Assembly (NCBI GenBank): GCA_030263805.2
Contig: CP136010.1
Location: 4,479,001 to 4,543,000 of the forward strand
Length of the DNA stretch: 64,000 nt
Reading direction: 5' to 3'
Origin: Pseudomonas sp. FeN3W
GTDB lineage: Bacteria; Pseudomonadota; Gammaproteobacteria; Pseudomonadales; Pseudomonadaceae
How positions within the stretch are numbered: the first letter of the stretch is position 1; each line of letters starts with the position of its first letter. Below, piece after piece: positions 25,068 to 33,605 of the stretch. Below the pieces are notes generated by a model that saw only the letters and a list, made by a program, of their open reading frames with translations, was not told the DNA's origin and did no database searches. Made by a program: the position numbers and the translations under genes.

Positions 25068-26266
25068 CGCAGCAGCTCCAAGGCCTGATCCAGGGCGCTG
25101 AAGAAGCGCTCGAGGTCGGCATTGTCGTTGTACAGCCCGAGCGAGACGCGTGTCGCGCCATCCAAACCGAGGTGTTTCATCAGCGGCATGGCGCAGTGAT
25201 TGCCGCTGCGCACCGCGATGCCCTGCTCGGTGAGCAGATGCCCCAGGTCGGAATGATGCACGTCTTCGACAACGAAGCTGGCCAGCGCAACCTGCGCTGA
25301 GCCGAGCAGGCGAACGCCATTGCGTGCGGCAAGTCCGGCGAGCAACTGATCGTGCAATGCCTGCTCGTGGCGCTCGACCGCGGCAGCGTCGAGCCCTGCC
25401 AGATAGTCCAGCGTGGCACCGAGGCCGATGACGCCGGAGATCGGCGGCGTGCCGGCCTCGAAGCCCAGCGGCGCGGCATGGAACTCGGCGTGTTGATAGT
25501 CGGTGGTGCGCACCATCTCGCCGCCGAACTGCCAGTGGCGCAGCTGCAGCAGCGATTCGCCGCGGCCGTACAGGGCACCGACGCCATCCGGCCCGTAGAG
25601 CTTATGGCTGGACAGCACATAAAAATCACAACCCAGGGTGGCCATGTCGTGACGGCCGTGCACCACGCCCTGCGCGCCGTCGACGACGGTCAGCGCGCCC
25701 CGGGCCTTGGCCAGGGCCAGCAGGCGGTCGAGCGGTTGCCAACTGCCGAGCACGTTGGACAACTGGCTGACGGCGAGCAGGCGGGTGCGCGGGCCGATCA
25801 GCTCGGCCGCCGCGTCGAGGTCGATGCGCCCGGCGGCGTCGATCGGCAGTACCACGAGGCGGGCGTTGCGGCGCTTGGCCAGTTGCTGCCAGGGCAGCAG
25901 GTTGGCGTGATGTTCGAGGGCGCTGATGACGATCTCGTCACCGGCTCCGATCAGATGTTCCAGCCCGTAGGCGAGCAGATTCAGCGCTTCCGTCGCGCCG
26001 CGGGTGAAGACGATTTCAGTGGGCGAAGTCGCATTCAGCCATTTCGCCACCTTGATGCGGGAATCCTCGTAAGCACGAGTCGCGCGTTCGGCGGGCTGGT
26101 GCTGGGCGCGGTGCACATTGGCGGCGCCGCAGGTGTAGTAGCCGCTGAGGATATCGATCAGCGCCTGCGGCTTCTGTGCCGTGGCGGCGCTGTCGAGATA
26201 GGTCTGGCCTTGCGCTTCGAGCACCGCCAGAGCAGGGAAGTCGGCGCGCCAGGGGGAAACAAGCAT
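25064..26266 (-). CDS. csdA: Cysteine desulfurase, SufS/CsdA type
   Basis: 400 residues, normal length for group II desulfurases. The PLP lysine is in VLSSHKLYGPDGVGALY, HHANLLPWQ holds the conserved histidine and the active-site Cys lies in RSGNHCAMPLM. It removes sulfur from cysteine and passes it to CsdE. The start ATG at 26266 follows GGGGG-rich sequence. It follows dapD by 84 bp containing a strong hairpin repeat. Confidence 0.93.
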   Translation of the reverse strand: MLVSPWRADFPALAVLEAQGQTYLDSAATAQKPQALIDILSGYYTCGAANVHRAQHQPAERATRAYEDSRIKVAKWLNATSPTEIVFTRGATEALNLLAYGLEHLIGAGDEIVISALEHHANLLPWQQLAKRRNARLVVLPIDAAGRIDLDAAAELIGPRTRLLAVSQLSNVLGSWQPLDRLLALAKARGALTVVDGAQGVVHGRHDMATLGCDFYVLSSHKLYGPDGVGALYGRGESLLQLRHWQFGGEMVRTTDYQHAEFHAAPLGFEAGTPPISGVIGLGATLDYLAGLDAAAVERHEQALHDQLLAGLAARNGVRLLGSAQVALASFVVEDVHHSDLGHLLTEQGIAVRSGNHCAMPLMKHLGLDGATRVSLGLYNDNADLERFFSALDQALELLR

Positions 26267-26274
26267 AGCGGTAA

Positions 26275-26347
26275 GCCTGAAGCTGGAAGCTGGAAGTCAA
26301 GACAGCTCGCTGTTACTTCCAGCTTCTAGCTTATGGCTTCCAGCTTG
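26275..26347. repeat. REP-like hairpin element between dapD and csdA
   Basis: Left arm AGCTGGAAGCTGGAAGT (26281-26297) is complementary to ACTTCCAGCTTCTAGCT (26315-26331) with one mismatch, enclosing a second small stem ACAG-CTCG-CTGT. A further GCTTCCAGCTT copy follows at 26336-26346. The unit GCTGGAAG is tandem in the left arm. It could end dapD transcripts or protect RNA. Confidence 0.7.
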
Positions 26348-26350
26348 CGA

Positions 26351-27385
26351 TCAGTTATGCGCGTGCAGCGCCTCGTTCAGTTCGATGGCCGATTTGTGGG
26401 TCTTGCACTCCACCGCGCCGGACTGCGAGTTGCGGCGGAACAGCAGGTCGCTCTGGCCGGCCAGTTCGCGGGCCTTGACCACCTGGACCAGCTGGTCGTT
26501 CTCGTCGAGCAGGCTGACCTTGGTGCCGGCGGTGATGTACAGGCCGGATTCCACGGTGTTGCGGTCGCCCAGCGGGATGCCGATGCCGGCATTGGCGCCG
26601 ATCAGGCAGCCTTCGCCGACGGAGATGACGATATTGCCGCCGCCGGACAGGGTGCCCATGGTCGAGCAGCCGCCGCCCAGGTCCGAGCCCTTGCCGACGA
26701 ATACGCCAGCCGAGACGCGGCCTTCGATCATGCCTGGGCCGGCGGTACCGGCGTTGAAGTTGATGAAGCCCTCATGCATCACGGTGGTGCCTTCACCCAC
26801 ATAGGCGCCGAGGCGAATGCGCGCGCTGTCGGCGATACGCACCCCGGCCGGGACCACGTAATCGGTCATCTTCGGGAACTTGTCCACCGAGAAGACTTCC
26901 AGCAGATCGCCCTTCAGGCGTGCTTCCAGCTGGCGCTCGGCGAGTTCGCTCAGGTCCACCGCGCCCTGGGTGGTCCAGGCGACGTTGGGCAGCAGTGGGA
27001 AGATGCCGGTCAGGTTCAGACCATGCGGCTTGGCCAGGCGGTGGGAAAGCAGGTGCAACTTGAGGTAGGCCTCGGGGGTCGAGGTCAGCGGCGCATCCTC
27101 AGCCAGCAGGGTGGCAACGAGCGGGCGCTGGCTTTCAGCCAGGCGGGTCAGCAGCGCGTATTGGGTGGCGTCGAGCGGCTTCAGGACATCGGCGAGCTGC
27201 GCAGCCTGGGTGGTGGTGATGGCGATCGCCTGATTGCCGCCGGCATAGCCGAGCAGCGGGGCGACGGCGGCTACCAGCTCGCCGGCCGGTTGCAGCAGCG
27301 GCTGCGCGTAGAAAACTTCCAGCCAGTCGCCTTGGCGGTTCTGGGTGCCGACGCCAAAGGCGAGGCTGAATAGGGTTGCAGACAT
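26351..27385 (-). CDS. dapD: Tetrahydrodipicolinate N-succinyltransferase
   Basis: 344 residues, the long pseudomonad/actinobacterial type of DapD. The C-terminal half is a left-handed beta-helix of hexapeptide repeats (GAYVGEGTTVMHEGFINFNAG, GKGSDLGGGCSTMGTLSGGG). It transfers succinyl from succinyl-CoA to tetrahydrodipicolinate in the lysine/diaminopimelate pathway; dapC, the next step, lies 1.5 kb upstream on the same strand. The ATG at 27385 has AAGGAT upstream. Confidence 0.94.
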   Translation of the reverse strand: MSATLFSLAFGVGTQNRQGDWLEVFYAQPLLQPAGELVAAVAPLLGYAGGNQAIAITTTQAAQLADVLKPLDATQYALLTRLAESQRPLVATLLAEDAPLTSTPEAYLKLHLLSHRLAKPHGLNLTGIFPLLPNVAWTTQGAVDLSELAERQLEARLKGDLLEVFSVDKFPKMTDYVVPAGVRIADSARIRLGAYVGEGTTVMHEGFINFNAGTAGPGMIEGRVSAGVFVGKGSDLGGGCSTMGTLSGGGNIVISVGEGCLIGANAGIGIPLGDRNTVESGLYITAGTKVSLLDENDQLVQVVKARELAGQSDLLFRRNSQSGAVECKTHKSAIELNEALHAHN

Positions 27386-27429
27386 AGGATCATCCTTTTT
27401 CGTTGGCCGCGCCGTCTGGTGGGCGGCTA

Positions 27430-27801
27430 TCAGTTCGGCGCTGCCACTTCGGCAGCGTAAAGATCGGGCTTGAAGCCAATCAGGGTCTTACCGCCCAGGT
27501 CGAGTACAGGGCGTTTGATCATCGACGGTTGGGCCAACATCAGCTCGATGGCCCGGGCCTGGTCAAGATCGGCCTTTGCAGCGTCGTCCAGCTTGCGGAA
27601 GGTGGTGCCTGCACGGTTGAGTACGGTCTGCCAGCCGTGTTCATTGCACCAGGCTTCCAGGTGGGCGCGGTCGATGCCGACGCTCTTGTAGTCGTGGAAG
27701 TCGTAATTCAGTCCGTGTTCGTCGAGCCAGGTACGAGCCTTTTTCATCGTGTCGCAGGCTTTGATTCCGTATAGGCACAACCGCTGATCTGATTCGGACA
27801 T
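27430..27801 (-). CDS. ArsC-family thioredoxin-fold protein (YffB-like)
   Basis: 123 residues. The redox Cys lies in YGIKACDTMKKARTWL, and the cis-proline-type region is MIKRPVLDLGGKTLIGFKP. The CxxxxK pattern and length fit the YffB/Spx-like branch of ArsC proteins, which are not true arsenate reductases. It is on the same strand as dapD, 44 bases upstream, so co-transcription is likely. Function unknown. Confidence 0.85.
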   Translation of the reverse strand: MSESDQRLCLYGIKACDTMKKARTWLDEHGLNYDFHDYKSVGIDRAHLEAWCNEHGWQTVLNRAGTTFRKLDDAAKADLDQARAIELMLAQPSMIKRPVLDLGGKTLIGFKPDLYAAEVAAPN

Positions 27802-27915
27802 AAACGACTCTCCAAGGCTCCTGCAAAACTGGACGGCGGATTATGCCACGCCTCGCCGGGCTATGGAGGCGAGCATGCCTATCGAGCTGCGTTGCGCCGC
27901 GAATGACGCGCAACC

Positions 27916-28239
27916 TCAGGCCTTTCCCGCCTCGCCCAGCGCCTGTGCGATGGCCTGCTCGTTTTGCGGACGTACGACACGCGCTAGCTCCTGGCCGTTC
28001 TCCAGCAGGATCAGCGTCGGCCAGAGCTTGACCCGGAACGAACGTCCTAGCGGGCGCCCCGGGCCGTCCTCGATCTTCAGATGAGAAATGCCGCTGCGCT
28101 TAGCCAGGGCCTTTGCCAGCAGCGGCTGAGCCGCTCGGCAATGGCCGCACCAGGCGGTGCCGAACTCCAGCAGCACGGGGCCTTCCAGCGCGTCCACTTC
28201 GGCGCGGCTCGGTTCGATGTTCGCGTAGTGTTCGGTCAT
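27916..28239 (-). CDS. Thioredoxin-like protein
   Basis: 107 residues from the ATG at 28239. The active site FGTAWCGHCRAAQP shows a Trp-Cys-Gly-His-Cys redox centre, and WPTLILLENGQEL holds the cis-proline. No signal peptide, so it is cytoplasmic. The His between the cysteines is like DsbA/glutaredoxin-related sites and suggests a more oxidising potential than normal thioredoxin (inference). A longer frame to 28440 overlaps the divergent small gene and is less likely. Confidence 0.82.
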   Translation of the reverse strand: MTEHYANIEPSRAEVDALEGPVLLEFGTAWCGHCRAAQPLLAKALAKRSGISHLKIEDGPGRPLGRSFRVKLWPTLILLENGQELARVVRPQNEQAIAQALGEAGKA

Positions 28240-28376
28240 TTCCACTGGGGTAGCCCTCCGGATTGCGCATAAAAGGTTCGAGCCTGCTGCGGCAACGTCG
28301 TTCAGCCGGCGCTCTCGACCTTTTACGCGGATGCTGTTGTCCATTGATGACAATCGCAACGGTGAGGTGATGAGTA

Positions 28377-28622
28377 ATGGCACGCAAGCATTTCGAGAAG
28401 TTCGAGGCGATTTCTTCGGCCGTGCCTGCCGAAGATGCATTCGAGGCGGTGATCGCCATCAAACGGCGCGACAGCGATGAGGACGTGCATGTGTTCAAGG
28501 TTGCCGATGGTCGTCGCTACGACCTGGCGTCGGAAGCGGACGCCATCGCCGAGGCCGCCTTGACTAAGGTTATAGAGGTCAGCGACGAGGGTCAGCTGAT
28601 CTGGGAAGAACATGCCATCTGA
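28377..28622 (+). CDS. Small conserved hypothetical protein
   Basis: 81 residues, acidic, no membrane segment: a short alpha/beta protein with AVIAIKRRDSDEDVHVFKVADGRRYDL. The ATG at 28377 is preceded by GGTGAGGTGATGA. It is followed 15 bases later by another small gene on the same strand, suggesting a two-gene unit. No family recognised. Confidence 0.65.
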   Translation: MARKHFEKFEAISSAVPAEDAFEAVIAIKRRDSDEDVHVFKVADGRRYDLASEADAIAEAALTKVIEVSDEGQLIWEEHAI

Positions 28623-28637
28623 ATGGGAGGCAGCCTG

Positions 28638-28799
28638 ATGAACGAGCATGACGAGCGGACCGAACGGCAGCACGGCGAGACACAGCCCGAGCCACGCCAG
28701 GAGCATCCGGGTGCGGATATCCCCGAGCACATGAAGCCGGAGAATCTGGAAAAACTGCGCGACTATGGCAAGGATGCGATCCCGCCGGGCGTTGCCTGA
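28638..28799 (+). CDS. Very small acidic hypothetical protein
   Basis: 53 residues, rich in Glu, Pro and His (starts MNEHDERTERQHGE, ends YGKDAIPPGVA). The ATG at 28638 has GGGAGG at a good distance, and codon third positions are GC-rich like real genes here. It lacks hydrophobic segments. It probably forms a unit with the 81-residue gene before it. No function can be proposed. Confidence 0.55.
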   Translation: MNEHDERTERQHGETQPEPRQEHPGADIPEHMKPENLEKLRDYGKDAIPPGVA

Positions 28800-28838
28800 A
28801 CTCAGCAGGCCGGGCGGTGCTGCGCCGCCGGTGTGAAA

Positions 28839-30035
28839 TCAGAGCGTTTCGATGAAGTGGCGAATGCGTTGCGCCGCCTCGATGCATTCGGCCAGCGGCG
28901 CAACCAGCGCCATACGCACGCGGCCGGCGCCAGGGGACATGCCGTCCACTTCGCGCGACAGGTAGGAACCTGGCACCACGGTGACATGCTCGCGGGCGAA
29001 CAGCTCGCGGGTGAACTGTTGATCGTCCATCGGCGTTTTCGGCCAGAGATAAAAGCCGCCATCCGGGCGTTGCACGTCCATGACCGGCGCGAGTATTTCC
29101 AGCACGGCATCGAACTTGGCGCGGTACAGCTCGCGGTTGGCTCGCACGTGAATCTCGTCGTTCCAGGCAGCAATGCTCGCCAGTTGGGTCTGCACGGGCA
29201 TGGCGCAGCCATGGTAGGTGCGATAGAGCAGGAAGGACTTGAGGATCTCGGCGTCACCGGCGACGAAGCCCGAACGCAGCCCCGGCAAGTTCGAGCGCTT
29301 CGACAGACTATGAAACACCACGCAGCGCCTGTAATCGTTGCGGCCCAGTGCTGCGCATGCGGTGAGCAGGCCTGCAGGGGGATTGGCTTCGTCGAAGTAC
29401 AGCTCGCTGTAGCATTCGTCGGCGGCAATGACGAAGTCGTACTGGTCGGCCAGCGCGATCAGCTTTTTCAACGTCTCCAGCGGCACCAGCGCACCGGTCG
29501 GGTTGCCCGGTGAGCAGAGGAAGAGAATCTGGCAGCGCCGCCAGACCTCTGCCGGTACGGCATCGAAGTCCGGGTTGAAGCCGTTCTGCTCGAGGCACGG
29601 CAGGTAATGGGGCGTGGCGCCCGCGAGCAGGGCCGCGCCTTCGTAGATCTGATAGAACGGATTTGGGCTGACCACCAGGCCGTCCACGGCGCGATCCACC
29701 ACGGTCTGGGTGAAGGCGAACAGTGCTTCGCGCGTACCGTTGACCGGCAACACATGCTGCGCTGGGTCCAGCGCATCCGCGGCGAGGTCGAAGCGGCGCT
29801 CGCACCAGCGCGCGATGGCTTCGCGCAGCGCCGGAATGCCGAGTGTGGTCGGATAGACCGCCAGCTGATCGAGGTTGTCGGCCAGTGCCTGGGCAACGAA
29901 GTCCGGTGAACGGTGCTTGGGCTCGCCAATCGACAGCGCGATGGCACGCTTGTCGGCAGGCGGCTGGGCGCCAGCGAGCAGGCCGCGCAGCTTCTCGAAG
30001 GGGTATGGGTGCAGCAGATTCAGGGCGTTGTTCAT
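28839..30035 (-). CDS. dapC: Succinyldiaminopimelate aminotransferase
   Basis: 398 residues from the ATG at 30035. PLP-dependent fold-type I aminotransferase: SPGNPTGALVPLE, the aspartate in FVIAADECYSELYF, and the PLP lysine in FHSLSKRSNLPGLRSGF. The combination matches DapC, which makes N-succinyl-LL-diaminopimelate with glutamate as amino donor. It fits with dapD nearby on the same strand. The frame extends to 30212 but overlaps the neighbouring lipoprotein gene; the ATG at 30035 is preferred. Confidence 0.92.
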   Translation of the reverse strand: MNNALNLLHPYPFEKLRGLLAGAQPPADKRAIALSIGEPKHRSPDFVAQALADNLDQLAVYPTTLGIPALREAIARWCERRFDLAADALDPAQHVLPVNGTREALFAFTQTVVDRAVDGLVVSPNPFYQIYEGAALLAGATPHYLPCLEQNGFNPDFDAVPAEVWRRCQILFLCSPGNPTGALVPLETLKKLIALADQYDFVIAADECYSELYFDEANPPAGLLTACAALGRNDYRRCVVFHSLSKRSNLPGLRSGFVAGDAEILKSFLLYRTYHGCAMPVQTQLASIAAWNDEIHVRANRELYRAKFDAVLEILAPVMDVQRPDGGFYLWPKTPMDDQQFTRELFAREHVTVVPGSYLSREVDGMSPGAGRVRMALVAPLAECIEAAQRIRHFIETL

Positions 30036-30085
30036 GGATGCAGTTCTTTCAGGATGAGCGCGGCGAACGCCCCGCATTCGTGAGA

Positions 30086-30751
30086 TCAGTCGTCGCGCGC
30101 GCCGCCGTAATAGGCGCAACCGCGCAAGGTCTGGCCGTCCAGGCGGAGCTCCGCGCTCAGGTGGCTGACCGTGCCGCTGGCACTGTCGACGCAGCGCTGC
30201 GGTGCAACCCATAGGTCAAGGCGCTGCTGGTTGGCCTCGCTGGTGAAGCTGAGCTGGCCACCGGGAAGCTGCTCTTCAAGGTAGGGCAGGGCGATCGGTG
30301 ATTCCCCCGGCCGAACGAGCAGCATGCCGCGGGTGGTCACGCTCAGCATCCAGCCTGGCTCATGACCGCTGGCGCGCAGGATCAGCTGCTTGAAGTTTTC
30401 CTCGCCACAGCCGTGGCCTTCGCGCTGCAGGCGATAGATGCGGGTCAGCGCAAGCTGGCCAGTACCGTCCGTCTCAGCCTGGCTGAGGGCGCCGCGCAGG
30501 TCGGCGAACAGTGCGTCCTGATCATCGATTAGCAGCGCCTGCGCGTCGTCCTGCAGCCCGGTGTCCTGGCCCAGTAGTTTCAAGGTCCGTTGGCCCTGGC
30601 AGCTCTGCAGTTGAAGCTGGCCATCGACTTGCCGAACTTCACCTTGCAGGCGTTCGGTTGCCGCCTTGGTCGGAGGACGCTCGGCGAACAATGACTGGCA
30701 ACCAGCGAGGGAAAGCAGCAGCGCAATCAGCAGGGGGCGTGCAGAGATCAT
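30086..30751 (-). CDS. Putative lipoprotein (COG3650-like)
   Basis: 221 residues. A lipobox Leu-Ala-Gly-Cys puts the lipidated Cys at residue 18. The remainder is a soluble domain with four further cysteines (SCQGQ, HGCGEE, QRCVDS, RGCAYY) that could form disulfides in the periplasm, and EPGWMLSVTTRGMLLV, which resembles COG3650 membrane proteins. Role unknown. It follows the DUF3108 gene by about 50 bp on the same strand. Confidence 0.75.
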   Translation of the reverse strand: MISARPLLIALLLSLAGCQSLFAERPPTKAATERLQGEVRQVDGQLQLQSCQGQRTLKLLGQDTGLQDDAQALLIDDQDALFADLRGALSQAETDGTGQLALTRIYRLQREGHGCGEENFKQLILRASGHEPGWMLSVTTRGMLLVRPGESPIALPYLEEQLPGGQLSFTSEANQQRLDLWVAPQRCVDSASGTVSHLSAELRLDGQTLRGCAYYGGARDD

Positions 30752-30802
30752 CGGAAACTCGAAGCAGGTAGGAGGCGGCGGGCGAAGGACCGCCGCGATG
30801 AC

Positions 30803-31513
30803 TCAGTTGCCTTTGACGGTCTTGCCGTCGACACGGCCTTCCTCGAGCATGATCTGGTACTCCTTGCCGTCCGTCTCGACCTGATGCAGGCGGACCAGCA
30901 GGTAGTCCCAGTCCTTGGCGAACCAGAGGATGGTTTCACGCTTGCTCTGCGTCGGATCGCGCACCCGCTCGACCTTGATGGCATCGACCTGGCCGGCTTT
31001 GGTGCTGACCTTGTCTTCGCCCAGTACGCGGAAATCGTAGGTTTCGATCTCGTCGCCATCGACCACCTGATAGCTCATGCTCTGCTTGCCGGCCGCGACT
31101 TCCTGCTGCAGCGCCAGCTGGTAGGTGGACTTGTCCAGCAAGCCGCGATGCAGCGGCAGCTTGACCGGATCACCCCGGTCACTGCCCTCGACCTGCTTGT
31201 TGTCCCAGTCGAAGCGGTGCTCGACACGCTTGCCCTTGCCCAGACCGCTGCGCTTGAGGCGGTAGGTCTGTGGCAGGAAGGTATCGCCTTCGGTGCGGAA
31301 AGTGCTGCGTTCGTTGAGGCTGGCGACCAGCATGGAAGCCTCGAAGTCCAGCCTCCAGTTGCCATCGTCCAGCAGCTCGAGGCTGCGTTGAGCGGTGCCA
31401 CTGACCGGAACCTGCTTCCAATCGGCGGTGTAGCTAGCGGAGAAGGGCTTGAGCTCGAGGGCTTGGACCGGCAGGGTCAGCACGGCGAGAGCGAGCAGCA
31501 AAGCGCGACGCAT
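30803..31513 (-). CDS. DUF3108 family periplasmic protein
   Basis: 236 residues with a signal peptide (cleavage near VQA|LEL). A beta-rich DUF3108 domain follows: FSASYTADWKQVPVSGTAQRSL, TYRLKRSGLGKGKR, LDKSTYQLALQQ. The start ATG at 31513 has GGAGAT directly upstream. It lies nine bases after purN, so it is probably co-transcribed with purMN. The function of this conserved periplasmic family is not known. Confidence 0.85.
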   Translation of the reverse strand: MRRALLLALAVLTLPVQALELKPFSASYTADWKQVPVSGTAQRSLELLDDGNWRLDFEASMLVASLNERSTFRTEGDTFLPQTYRLKRSGLGKGKRVEHRFDWDNKQVEGSDRGDPVKLPLHRGLLDKSTYQLALQQEVAAGKQSMSYQVVDGDEIETYDFRVLGEDKVSTKAGQVDAIKVERVRDPTQSKRETILWFAKDWDYLLVRLHQVETDGKEYQIMLEEGRVDGKTVKGN

Positions 31514-31521
31514 GGTATCTC

Positions 31522-32169
31522 CTAGATTCTGATCTGATAGCCGGAGGCCGGCAGGTTGACGTCGTCCAGCATCGCGCCTTGTTCGACGAGGCGCAAGCGC
31601 CCTTCGGCGAACCAGCGCATGGCCAGCGGGTAGATCTGGTGCTCGGCCGCATGCACACGCTGCGTCAGCTGCTCGATGTTTTCACCTGGCTCCACCGCCA
31701 GCGCCGCCTGGATGGCCACCGGGCCGCCGTCCAGCTCCTCGGTGACGAAATGCACGCTGCAGCCGTGCTCGCGGTCGCCGGCTTCCAGGGCTCTGCGATG
31801 GGTGTCGAGGCCCTTGTACTTGGGCAGTAGCGACGGATGGATGTTCAGCAGGCGGCCTTGATAGTGGCGGACGAAGCCTGGCGTGAGAATGCGCATGAAA
31901 CCGGCGAGGATCACCAGATTCGGCGCATGTCCGTCGATTACTTCCATCAGTGCGGCGTCGAACGACTCGCGCCCATCGAAGGCCTTGTGATCGAGCACTG
32001 CTGTGGGGATGCCGGCGCTCTGCGCCCGCGTCAGGCCGAATGCATCGGCCCGGTTGGAAATCACGGCGCGGATACGCGCCGGATTGTCTTCGGCCTGGCT
32101 ATCGATCAGCGCCTGCAGATTGCTGCCGGACCCTGAAATCAGCACCACCACATTGCAGCTTGCGGTCAT
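31522..32169 (-). CDS. purN: Phosphoribosylglycinamide formyltransferase
   Basis: 215 residues from the ATG at 32169, whose A overlaps the purM stop (TGATG). It transfers formyl from 10-formyl-THF to GAR in purine synthesis. Family signatures: ISGSGSNLQALID at the N-terminus, FMRILTPGF, NIHPSLLPKYKGLDTHRRALEAG with the catalytic His, and VHFVTEELDGGPVAIQ containing the catalytic Asp. Second gene of the purMN operon. Confidence 0.94.
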   Translation of the reverse strand: MTASCNVVVLISGSGSNLQALIDSQAEDNPARIRAVISNRADAFGLTRAQSAGIPTAVLDHKAFDGRESFDAALMEVIDGHAPNLVILAGFMRILTPGFVRHYQGRLLNIHPSLLPKYKGLDTHRRALEAGDREHGCSVHFVTEELDGGPVAIQAALAVEPGENIEQLTQRVHAAEHQIYPLAMRWFAEGRLRLVEQGAMLDDVNLPASGYQIRI

Positions 32170-33227
32170 CAGTGCTGTTTCAGGTTGTTCAGCAGGACTC
32201 GTTCGGCATCTTGCGCCGCGGTGGCGATCGTGCCGATCACCCAAGGCGATTCGCCGGATGTGCGCAGATTGGCCAGAGCCGGCTCGACCTGATCCTGGGC
32301 GACGCAGATGACCATGCCGACGCCACAGTTGAGCACGCGGTGCATTTCGTGTTCGTCGACGTTGCCTTTTTCCTGCAGGAAATCGAACACTGCCGGACGC
32401 TGCCAGCTGGCGACGTCGATGATCGCCTGGGCGTCGTCCGGCAGCACCCGTGGGATGTTGTCGAGCAGGCCGCCGCCGGTGATGTGGGCCATGGCCTTGA
32501 CCGCGCCGGTGTCCTTGATCAGCTTGAGCAGCGGCTTGACGTAGATGCGTGTCGGCGCCATCAGCAGGTCGGCCAGCGGCTTGCCGTCGAGCTGGGTGTT
32601 CTCGATGTCGGTGCCGGACACTTCGAGGATCTTGCGAATCAGCGAGTAGCCATTGGAATGCGGCCCGGAAGAGGGCAGGGCGATCAGCGCGTCGCCAGCG
32701 GCGACTTTCGAGCCGTCGATGATCTCGCTCTTTTCCACCACGCCGACGCAGAAGCCGGCCAGGTCGTAGTCTTCACCCTCGTACATGCCAGGCATCTCGG
32801 CGGTTTCGCCGCCGACCAGCGAACAGCCGGCCAGTTCGCAGCCGGCGCCGATGCCGGTCACCACGGTGGCGGCCACGTCGACGTTGAGCTTGCCGGTGGC
32901 GTAGTAGTCGAGGAAGAACAGCGGCTCGGCACCACAGACCACCAGGTCGTTTACGCACATGGCGACCAGATCCTGGCCGATGCTGTCGTGCTTGTTCAGG
33001 TTCAGCGCCAGGCGCAGTTTGGTGCCGACGCCGTCGGTACCGGATACCAGCACCGGCTGCTTGTAGCCTGCCGGGATTTCGCACAGGGCGCCGAAGCCGC
33101 CCAGGCCGCCCATTACCTCAGGTCGTGCGGTGCGCTTGGCTACGCCTTTGATGCGTTCGACCAGCGCTTCGCCTGCATCGATATCGACGCCAGCGTCCTT
33201 GTAGCTGAGGGAGGGTTGCTTGCTCAT
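32169..33227 (-). CDS. purM: Phosphoribosylformylglycinamidine cyclo-ligase
   Basis: 352 residues, full length. It makes AIR from FGAM with ATP. Conserved parts: SYKDAGVDIDAGEALVERIK at the start, VSGTDGVGTKLRLA, DLVAMCVNDLVVCGAEPLFFLDYYATG, GGETAEMPGMY and HITGGGLLDNIPRVLP. Coupled to purN by a one-base overlap. An upstream region of about 200 bp contains a perfect palindrome GCTCGTACGAGC at 33388-33399, whose role is unknown. Confidence 0.95.
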   Translation of the reverse strand: MSKQPSLSYKDAGVDIDAGEALVERIKGVAKRTARPEVMGGLGGFGALCEIPAGYKQPVLVSGTDGVGTKLRLALNLNKHDSIGQDLVAMCVNDLVVCGAEPLFFLDYYATGKLNVDVAATVVTGIGAGCELAGCSLVGGETAEMPGMYEGEDYDLAGFCVGVVEKSEIIDGSKVAAGDALIALPSSGPHSNGYSLIRKILEVSGTDIENTQLDGKPLADLLMAPTRIYVKPLLKLIKDTGAVKAMAHITGGGLLDNIPRVLPDDAQAIIDVASWQRPAVFDFLQEKGNVDEHEMHRVLNCGVGMVICVAQDQVEPALANLRTSGESPWVIGTIATAAQDAERVLLNNLKQH

Positions 33228-33605
33228 AGAATCCGAACCTGTGAAAGGAGTGCGGGTGTCGACCGGTCAGGTGCTGCATCCACGCCATTGCTAACGGTTT
33301 CCGGGGACTGGTGTCGTCACCAGAGTGGCCGGTTGACGCCGGGGCTGCATCCGCCTGCGCCGCGTTTGCCTAGGTACTGAATGCCGGGCTCGTACGAGCG
33401 CCGGAACCGGTCTGCGGAAAGCTCGCGATTTTATCAGGGTTGCCGCACAGCGGCCATCCCGGCAGCTGCGATGGCGCGGGCGGGCCGCATTTTGAGCCGG
33501 GCATCTGTGAGGTAGGCGGTTGCCGGCTCTGGGCCGGCTGTTTAAGGTGTAGCGTCCTGTTTCCCTACTTCCTGCCCCGGGGTCCGGCGGCCTGCGAGAT
33601 CGATC

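Noticed and set aside
33388..33399. GCTCGTACGAGC palindrome upstream of purM as a PurR site
   Set aside because: It does not resemble the known PurR operator and is a lone palindrome; kept only as a remark in the purM entry.
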